From assembly GCA_005880075.1 (NCBI GenBank), contig VBJT01000045.1:1-12775 (forward strand): DNA of 12,775 nucleotides, in the 5' to 3' direction. The number at the start of each line of letters is the position of its first letter. Position 1 is the first letter of the stretch. This document shows, one piece after another, positions 1-4,764 of the stretch. Source of the DNA: Chloroflexota bacterium. Its GTDB lineage: Bacteria; Chloroflexota; Dehalococcoidia; SM23-28-2; RBG-16-64-32. Position numbers and translations under genes: made by a program. Under the pieces are notes generated by a model. The model did no database searches and was not told the origin of the DNA. It was given only the letters and a program-made list of their open reading frames with translations.

Positions 1-1
1 G

Positions 2-91
2 TTCGATGCGAAGCAAGGATTCGTCTACGTGACCGATGGCCTGGCTGGTCACATCCGGCGCTTCCCGTTCACGGACTTCGCTTTGCGCTAG
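2..91 (+). CDS. C-terminal end of an unknown protein (5' truncated)
   Basis: An open frame enters from the left edge and ends at TAG (89-91), giving 29 residues that include FVYVTDGLAGHIRRF and end in FALR. The short strand-turn pattern (VYVTDGLAGHIRRF) resembles one blade of a beta-propeller of the NHL/SMP-30 kind, but this is only an impression from one blade. It runs on the same strand as the diaphorase genes, about 57 nt upstream of them. No function can be given, and the frame could be fortuitous because only 29 codons are visible. Confidence 0.4.
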   Translation, partial: FDAKQGFVYVTDGLAGHIRRFPFTDFALR

Positions 92-148
92 AGCGCGGAT
101 GTTCGATGCTACGATGTGCCTCCTGTATGCTATGTGACGGTTGGCACA

Positions 149-754
149 ATGTTCTCGCAGGCCAGTCATAACTCGCGGTTGACGCCGGTAGAGCCGGTAG
201 CGGGCAGCACCGAGCTGCTTGCCCGCCTCAGTGAGTTGATCGAGGACCTGTCGCCGGACCGAGTCGACCTTTTGAAGGCGTTTCACCGCATTCAGCACGA
301 GTTTGGCTATGTGCCCCGCGAAGCCGTGCCGCTCCTCGCCGGGAAGTTCCGGACCACGCCGGCGATCATTTTCGGGACCATCGATTTCTATTCCGAGCTG
401 CGGATGGCGCCGGCCGCCGAGACGACGGTCGACTGGTGCAGCGGGCCGGCCTGTCTGCTGAAGGGGTCGCTGAACATCCGGCGCGCGCTCGAAGCGACCT
501 TTGAGTGCGAGATGAACCGGACGAGCGCCGACGGTAGGTTCGGCCTCCGGCTGGTGCAGTGTGACGGCACCTGCCACCTCGCCCCGCTTGTCCGGCACCA
601 CGGACGCTACATTGGCCCCCTCACCGTGAGCGAGTCGATAGAGTGGGCGAGGCGGCTCACAGGCGATGACCGACGAGCGCCACCGGAGGATGGGGCGCGC
701 CCGGCTGCCGACGAGGCATCCCCCGAGCTGGCCGAACCGGTGGAGGCCGAATGA
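149..754 (+). CDS. nuoE: NuoE/HndA-like thioredoxin-fold [2Fe-2S] subunit of an NADH diaphorase
   Basis: Protein of 201 residues from the ATG at 149. It carries the 24-kDa-subunit fold of complex I and NAD-linked hydrogenases: a helical N-terminal region (LLKAFHRIQHEFGYVP), then a thioredoxin-like [2Fe-2S] domain. All four ligand cysteines are visible: C97 and C102 in WCSGPAC, C138 and C142 in CDGTC, the C-x4-C ... C-x3-C pattern. In the family this subunit carries cluster N1a beside the NADH/FMN subunit. The last ~30 residues are an Asp/Glu/Pro/Ala-rich tail not needed for the fold. The stop overlaps the next start as ATGA, so the two genes are translationally coupled. The frame is also open to a GTG at 116, but neither start has a clear Shine-Dalgarno, and TATGCTATGTG at 126-136 looks more like a -10 region than coding DNA, so I prefer the ATG. 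Confidence 0.88.
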   Translation: MFSQASHNSRLTPVEPVAGSTELLARLSELIEDLSPDRVDLLKAFHRIQHEFGYVPREAVPLLAGKFRTTPAIIFGTIDFYSELRMAPAAETTVDWCSGPACLLKGSLNIRRALEATFECEMNRTSADGRFGLRLVQCDGTCHLAPLVRHHGRYIGPLTVSESIEWARRLTGDDRRAPPEDGARPAADEASPELAEPVEAE

Positions 755-2631
755 CGCTGCCGAGGTACGAGGAGATGTGGCACCGCGCGGACGACGCCTG
801 GGCGCGCGCGGCGCGGCCGGCCCGCACTCTGATAAAGGTCGGGGTGGCCACTTGCTCTCGGGTCGTCGGGGCCGAGGAGACGCTTTCGGCGCTCAGGAGG
901 GAGGTCGAGGCGCGCGGGCTCGATGCCGACTTCATGGTCACCGGCTGTCTGGGTCTGTGCTACGTCGAACCGCTTGTCGAGGTGGTCCGGCCTAATGCGC
1001 CGGGCGTGCTGTATCAGAGCGTAACGGCTGACAAAGTGGCCTCCCTTCTAGAGGCCGTAGCCGCGGGCGGCATCGCGCGGGAGTACGCGCTGGCTGTGAT
1101 TGGCGACAGGGAATCGGGCGGTCTACCAGCTCTCAACTCGCTTGAGTTCGTCCTTGGACAGGTGCGCCGGTTGATGGCGAATTGCGGCGTGACCGACCCC
1201 GAAAACATCGATCACTACGTCGCGCGGGGCGGTTACGAGGGGTTAGTCCGCGCGCTGCAGATGAAGCCCGTGAACGTCATCGACGAGGTCAAGAAGTCGG
1301 GGCTGTGGGGTCGCGGCGGCGCCGCGTTCTCGACCGGATTGAAGTGGGAATTTCTGTACAACGCCAAGCGGCAGCCGAAGTACCTGATCTGCAATGCAGA
1401 CGAGGGCGACCCGGGCTCGTTCGTCAACCGCAACCTGATGGAGAGCGACCCGCAGTTGCTGGTGGAAGGGATGGTCATCGCCGGTTACGCAACCGATGCG
1501 CAGCAGGGCTACATCTACATCCGGGACGAGTACCCGCTGCCCGTCGAGAGGATGGAGCTGGCCGTGCAGCAAGCCCGCGAGCGGGGACTAGTGGGCGAAA
1601 ACATCCTGGGAAGCAACTTCTCTTTCGAGCTGGAGGTCGTCCGCGGGGCGGGGAGCTATGTCTGCGGGGACGAGACCGGGCTGCTGTCATCGCTCGAGGA
1701 CCGGCGCGGGATGCCGAAGATCAAGCCGCCGTTCCCCGCTCAGGCCGGCGTCTTCGCGATGCCGTCGAACATCAATAACGTCGAATCTTACACGAACGTC
1801 CCGCTGATCATGCGCCACGGAGCCGACTGGTGGGCGGAGATGGGCTCCGAGAAGCACAAGGGCACGAAGATGTTCTCGCTTTCCGGCCAGGTCCAGCGGG
1901 TGGGCATCGTCGAGGTGCCGCTGGGCACATCGACGAGCGACGTCGTCATGCGCATGGGCGGAGGCCCGCCGGAAGGCCGGAAACTTAAGGCCGTCCAGCC
2001 GGGCGGACCGCTCTCGGGGGTGATACCAGCGAGCGATGTGGATATCCCGCTGGAGCCGGACCCCTATCGCGAGCGCGGAGTGCTGATGGGGTCCGGCGGA
2101 CTCGTCATTCTGGACGACACCAACTGCATCGTCGATCTGTGCATATACTTCGAGTGGTTCGCGGAGGACGAGTCGTGCGGGCGGTGCACGACCTGCTTCG
2201 CCGGGACGCGGCGGATGCTGGAGATCCTACGCCGGATCAGCAGCGGGCGCGGGCGGCTGGCCGACCTGGAGCTGATCAAGCTCTTGGGTAGCATCGCGCA
2301 GAACGCGAACTGTTTTCACGGTCAGGGGGCGCCGACAGCGGTCATGTCGATGTTCCGCTTCTTCGAGGACGAGCTTCTGGAACACGTCGAGCGAAAGCGC
2401 TGCCCGGCCAAGGTATGCCGTGGTCTGGTGCGCTACGAGGTAGTTCATTATTCGGACCGCCTTCCGGCGGCTGAGGCGATCTGTCCCACTGATGCAGTCG
2501 TGCGCGACAATGGGAAGTACCGAATCGACCAGCTGAAGTGCATCAAGTGCGACGCCTGCCGGGAGCAGGTGCCATATGCTATCGCGGTCGTGGACGAGTT
2601 CCAACCGGCTGCTCCAACGGTCACCCGCTAA
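751..2631 (+). CDS. nuoF: NuoF/HydB/HndC-like NADH-binding flavoprotein with N-terminal [2Fe-2S] and C-terminal ferredoxin domains
   Basis: Protein of 626 residues, NADH:acceptor oxidoreductase (51-kDa type). Domains in order: a thioredoxin-like [2Fe-2S] domain (~25-105; C35, C66, C70); the NADH/FMN core (~150-440) with GLWGRGGAAFSTGLKW, CNADEGDPGSF and YVCGDETGLLSSLE; the N3 [4Fe-4S] helical domain with C476-x2-C479-x2-C482 and C521; and a C-terminal ferredoxin-like domain (~551-615). The order matches HydB/HndC of electron-bifurcating or NAD-reducing hydrogenases rather than plain NuoF, which lacks the end domains. The C-terminal domain is unusual: it keeps C578, C597, C600 and C603 but has S568, L571, A574 and V607 where the other four cysteines should be. 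The N-terminal domain has V30 in place of the usual first cysteine. GGAGG at 742-746 precedes the ATG, which overlaps the nuoE stop. No hydrogenase, formate dehydrogenase or NuoG catalytic subunit lies next to the pair, so the electron partner is unknown. Confidence 0.93.
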   Translation: MTLPRYEEMWHRADDAWARAARPARTLIKVGVATCSRVVGAEETLSALRREVEARGLDADFMVTGCLGLCYVEPLVEVVRPNAPGVLYQSVTADKVASLLEAVAAGGIAREYALAVIGDRESGGLPALNSLEFVLGQVRRLMANCGVTDPENIDHYVARGGYEGLVRALQMKPVNVIDEVKKSGLWGRGGAAFSTGLKWEFLYNAKRQPKYLICNADEGDPGSFVNRNLMESDPQLLVEGMVIAGYATDAQQGYIYIRDEYPLPVERMELAVQQARERGLVGENILGSNFSFELEVVRGAGSYVCGDETGLLSSLEDRRGMPKIKPPFPAQAGVFAMPSNINNVESYTNVPLIMRHGADWWAEMGSEKHKGTKMFSLSGQVQRVGIVEVPLGTSTSDVVMRMGGGPPEGRKLKAVQPGGPLSGVIPASDVDIPLEPDPYRERGVLMGSGGLVILDDTNCIVDLCIYFEWFAEDESCGRCTTCFAGTRRMLEILRRISSGRGRLADLELIKLLGSIAQNANCFHGQGAPTAVMSMFRFFEDELLEHVERKRCPAKVCRGLVRYEVVHYSDRLPAAEAICPTDAVVRDNGKYRIDQLKCIKCDACREQVPYAIAVVDEFQPAAPTVTR

Positions 2632-2673
2632 GGATCTCGCGCTTCTAGTTAAATGGGCCGCCTGTTTGGTCGC

Positions 2674-2687
2674 GCACGTGCTATAAT
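2674..2687 (+). promoter_or_regulatory. Extended -10 promoter with abutting palindrome, upstream of the first PAS-LuxR gene
   Basis: TGCTATAAT at 2679-2687 is a perfect TGn-TATAAT extended -10. No convincing -35 lies 16-18 nt upstream (the best is CGCCTG), which is normal for extended -10 promoters. The 8-bp palindrome GCACGTGC (2674-2681) ends exactly one base before TATAAT and could be an operator. The box sits in the 166-bp gap after nuoF, so the regulator probably has its own transcript starting near 2694, with a leader of about 100 nt before the ATG at 2798. Confidence 0.6.
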
Positions 2688-2797
2688 CGGCCTGCAAAAC
2701 AAGGGTGCGCCGTTCGATCCGGGGCGTGTCGAGACGGCTTTCGGAGCCTTCGCAGCTTTGCTCACCCGTTTCGCCTCTGCCTTACCGGGGCTGTCCA

Positions 2798-4366
2798 ATG
2801 AGCGTAGTTGAAGGCGCCGGGCGCCGGCCCGGCGCGGAGACGACAAGAGCCGGCTTGCAGACCGGTGCGCCCGGTATGGATCGGCCCGCGCAGCCGAGCG
2901 CTATCGATTACCGGGAGCCCCCCTCCGCTCTGCCGGGAGATTCGCCCTTCGAATGGGCAGCCGCGCTCTACCGTAGCATCGTTGACATATCCCCGGACGC
3001 GATCACCGTTACGACGATCGAGGGCAAGATAATCCTCTGCAACCAGCAGGCGGCGACGCTGTACGGTGTGCAGCGGGCGGACGAGATGATTGGCCGCTCG
3101 GCCTGGGACTTTGTGGCGGCGGAAGACCTCGACCGCGCCTCGCGTGACCTGCTACGCATATTCAGCGAAGGCACGATTAGGAACGTTGAATATTCGCTAT
3201 TGCGCTCCGATGGAGGGCGAGTGCCAGTCGAATTGAGCGCGTCGGCCATCACGGCAGGAGACGGCAACCCGCGAGCGCTTATCGGCGTCGTTCGGGACGT
3301 GAGCGAGCGGCGGACGGCCGAGGAGGCGCTGCGACGGAGCGAGGAGCACTTCCGCCACCTGATCGAGAACGCGCCAGACCTCATCACCGTCATCGAGCCG
3401 AGCGGTGAGCTGCGCTACCAGAGCCCGTCGGTGCGCAGGACATTGGGCTATACGCCGGACGAGCTTGTCGGCACAAACATCTGGCGGATCATTCACCCCG
3501 ACGACAGGCGGACCGTGGGCGATGCGATCGCGCGGGGCCTGCTCGAGGCACAATCGGCGGAATCGACGATGCCGCACAAATTGCTTGTCTTCCGGGCGCA
3601 GCATAAGGACGGCCGCTGGCGCTACCTGGAAGGTTCGGGCAAGGTGATCACCGAGGAAGGCCGCGCGTATGGGTTGATCAACTCGCGCGACATTACGGAT
3701 AGCGTCGAGGCGGAACGGGCGCTGGAGGCGAGCGAGCGACGCAAGGCGGCGATCCTCGAGACCGCGCTTGACGCGATCATCACGATCGATAGCGAGAGCA
3801 AGATCCTCGAATTCAACCCGGCCGCAGAAGTGATGTTCGGCCGCCGGCCCGAGGAAGCCATCGGCCAGCGACTCGACGAGCTGATCGTACCGCCGTCGCT
3901 CCGCGGCAAGCACCAACGCGGAATGCATCGCTACCTCACGACCGGCAAGGGTCCGGTCCTTGGAAAGCGGATTGAGCTGGCGGGGATGCGCGCGGATGGA
4001 AGTGAATTTCCGGTGGAACTGGCGATCGTGCCGATCGAGATGGGCGAGACGACTATCTTTACGGGTCACGTGCGCGATTTGACGGAGCGCAAACGAGCGG
4101 AAGAGGAACTTCAGCAGGCGAGAGAGGAACTGGAGAGCAGAGTCGAGCAGCGGCTGGGGGTGGCAGGGGCCTACGGACTGACCTTCCGCGAGCTGACAGT
4201 GCTGCATCTGGTGTCGAGCGGACGGGCGGACAAGGAGATCGCGGCAACGCTGGGGATTAGGCCGAAGACGGTGAACAAGCACGTGCAGCGAATACTGCAT
4301 AAGATGGGAGCGTCGTCGCGGACCGAGGTCGGAGTGCGGGCGATAAGGGAGAGGATCGTAGGTTAG
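2798..4366 (+). CDS. PAS-PAS-PAS-LuxR transcriptional regulator (paralog A)
   Basis: Protein of 522 residues from the ATG at 2798. Three PAS sensory domains lie at about 55-170 (LYRSIVDISPDAITV ... VRDVSERR), 182-305 (HFRHLIENAPDLITV ... SRDITDSVEAE) and 315-430 (ILETALDAIITID ... VRDLTERKRAEE). A short coiled coil (EEELQQAREELE) leads to a GerE/LuxR DNA-binding domain at ~458-518 (LTFRELTVLHLV, KEIAATLGIRPKTVNKHV). There is no kinase, receiver, transmembrane or signal segment, so this should be a soluble one-component sensor and transcription factor. The third PAS resembles the FixL class and has a His at the heme-ligand position. The ATG at 2798 is preceded by GGGG (2787-2790); the frame is open back to a GTG at 2705, but that adds 31 residues without domain character and lies only ~10 nt from the expected transcription start. 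It is the paralog of the gene starting at 4765. Confidence 0.88.
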   Translation: MSVVEGAGRRPGAETTRAGLQTGAPGMDRPAQPSAIDYREPPSALPGDSPFEWAAALYRSIVDISPDAITVTTIEGKIILCNQQAATLYGVQRADEMIGRSAWDFVAAEDLDRASRDLLRIFSEGTIRNVEYSLLRSDGGRVPVELSASAITAGDGNPRALIGVVRDVSERRTAEEALRRSEEHFRHLIENAPDLITVIEPSGELRYQSPSVRRTLGYTPDELVGTNIWRIIHPDDRRTVGDAIARGLLEAQSAESTMPHKLLVFRAQHKDGRWRYLEGSGKVITEEGRAYGLINSRDITDSVEAERALEASERRKAAILETALDAIITIDSESKILEFNPAAEVMFGRRPEEAIGQRLDELIVPPSLRGKHQRGMHRYLTTGKGPVLGKRIELAGMRADGSEFPVELAIVPIEMGETTIFTGHVRDLTERKRAEEELQQAREELESRVEQRLGVAGAYGLTFRELTVLHLVSSGRADKEIAATLGIRPKTVNKHVQRILHKMGASSRTEVGVRAIRERIVG

Positions 4367-4447
4367 GGGAGTCCGGCCGTACGTAATAATAGGTATTGAC
4401 TGGCGGGCAGACCCTAGCCGACGATAGGAGCATCGCACCCTCCCTTG

Positions 4448-4528
4448 GGCAGCGGGCGGCCCGTTCCGGTATGGGTACGCCCAAATATGGCAGCGGGCGA
4501 GAACGGTTCCGGTATCGTTCTCGCCCAA
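4448..4528 (+). repeat. Two tandem imperfect repeats, each an RNA hairpin with loop GTTCCGGTAT
   Basis: Unit 1 is 4448-4484 and unit 2 is 4489-4528. They share the 5' block GGCAGCGGGCG (4448-4458, 4489-4499), the loop GTTCCGGTAT (4463-4472, 4506-4515) and the 3' block CGCCCAA (4478-4484, 4522-4528). Between these blocks the stem sequences differ but still pair: GCCC with GGGT in unit 1, AGAACG with CGTTCT in unit 2. In both, an inner G-U and U-A pair can close a TCCGGT hexaloop. Changes that preserve pairing suggest the structure is what is kept. Confidence 0.7.
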
Positions 4529-4535
4529 CTCTTTT
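4495..4535 (+). terminator. Probable intrinsic terminator of the first PAS-LuxR gene
   Basis: GGGCGAGAACG (4495-4505) pairs perfectly with CGTTCTCGCCC (4516-4526) in an 11-bp stem, extendable by one G-U and one U-A pair to a 6-nt loop. AACTCTTTT follows (4527-4535), a modest T-tract. It lies about 130 nt after the stop at 4366, on the correct strand. The T-tract is short, so the hairpin could have another role. Confidence 0.55.
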
Positions 4536-4709
4536 CAAGCCCGCGCAATCGCCTTTGATTCATTGTCTCCGTCGCTTTTCCCGGCCGTCATCGAGGGGTT
4601 GATTTTCTTAGCCGGGAGAGATAAGTTAACGGCGCGGTAAGGTAACTGCCGCGCTGCCAACAACCCCGAGCGCACGGCCGGAGCAGTGACGCCTCGGGTA
4701 GTAATAGGG

Positions 4710-4749
4710 TGCGACTTTCCAGCGGCTCGCTGGAAATTGTCACGTCGCA
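4710..4749 (+). promoter_or_regulatory. Compound leader hairpin next to the ribosome binding site of the GAF-PAS-LuxR gene
   Basis: TTTCCAGCG (4716-4724) pairs perfectly with CGCTGGAAA (4728-4736) around a 3-nt loop. An outer stem TGCGAC (4710-4715) pairs with GTCGCA (4744-4749), leaving a 7-nt one-sided bulge (4737-4743). It ends 4 nt before the GGAG Shine-Dalgarno (4754-4757), whose spacing to the ATG is 7 nt, so folding of the leader could affect initiation. At DNA level the same inverted repeat could instead be an operator. Confidence 0.5.
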
Positions 4750-4764
4750 GACCGGAGCGACGAA

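Larger units (their letters stand above)
4367..4764 (+). other. 398-bp stem-loop-rich spacer between the two PAS-LuxR paralogs
   Basis: No credible protein gene is present. The spacer holds, in order: two tandem hairpins (4454-4526); the pair TCCCGGC (4579-4585) with GCCGGGA (4611-4617); GCGCGG (4632-4637) with CCGCGC (4649-4654); CCCGAG (4665-4670) with CTCGGG (4693-4698); and a compound hairpin at 4710-4749 just before the start of the next gene. The first pair probably ends the upstream transcript and the last belongs to the leader of the downstream gene. The promoter for that gene is not clear; TTGATT (4599-4604) followed 17 nt later by TAAGTT (4622-4627) is a weak candidate. Confidence 0.6.

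Noticed and set aside
116..148. GTG start for the NuoE-like gene
   Set aside because: No Shine-Dalgarno, and the 11 added residues overlap a promoter-like TATGCTATGTG. Not excluded, but the ATG at 149 is preferred.
2656..2692. GGCCG/CGGCC pair as a terminator of the diaphorase operon
   Set aside because: Short arms, a 27-nt loop and no T-tract; it merely flanks the promoter.
4396..4428. TTGACT as a -35 box after the first PAS-LuxR gene
   Set aside because: A 5 of 6 match, but no acceptable -10 lies 16-19 nt downstream.
3197..4528. 443-residue open frame on the - strand opposite the first PAS-LuxR gene
   Set aside because: It lies antisense to a protein with clear PAS and LuxR domains, shows no recognisable domain, and is the expected by-product of GC-rich codon usage.
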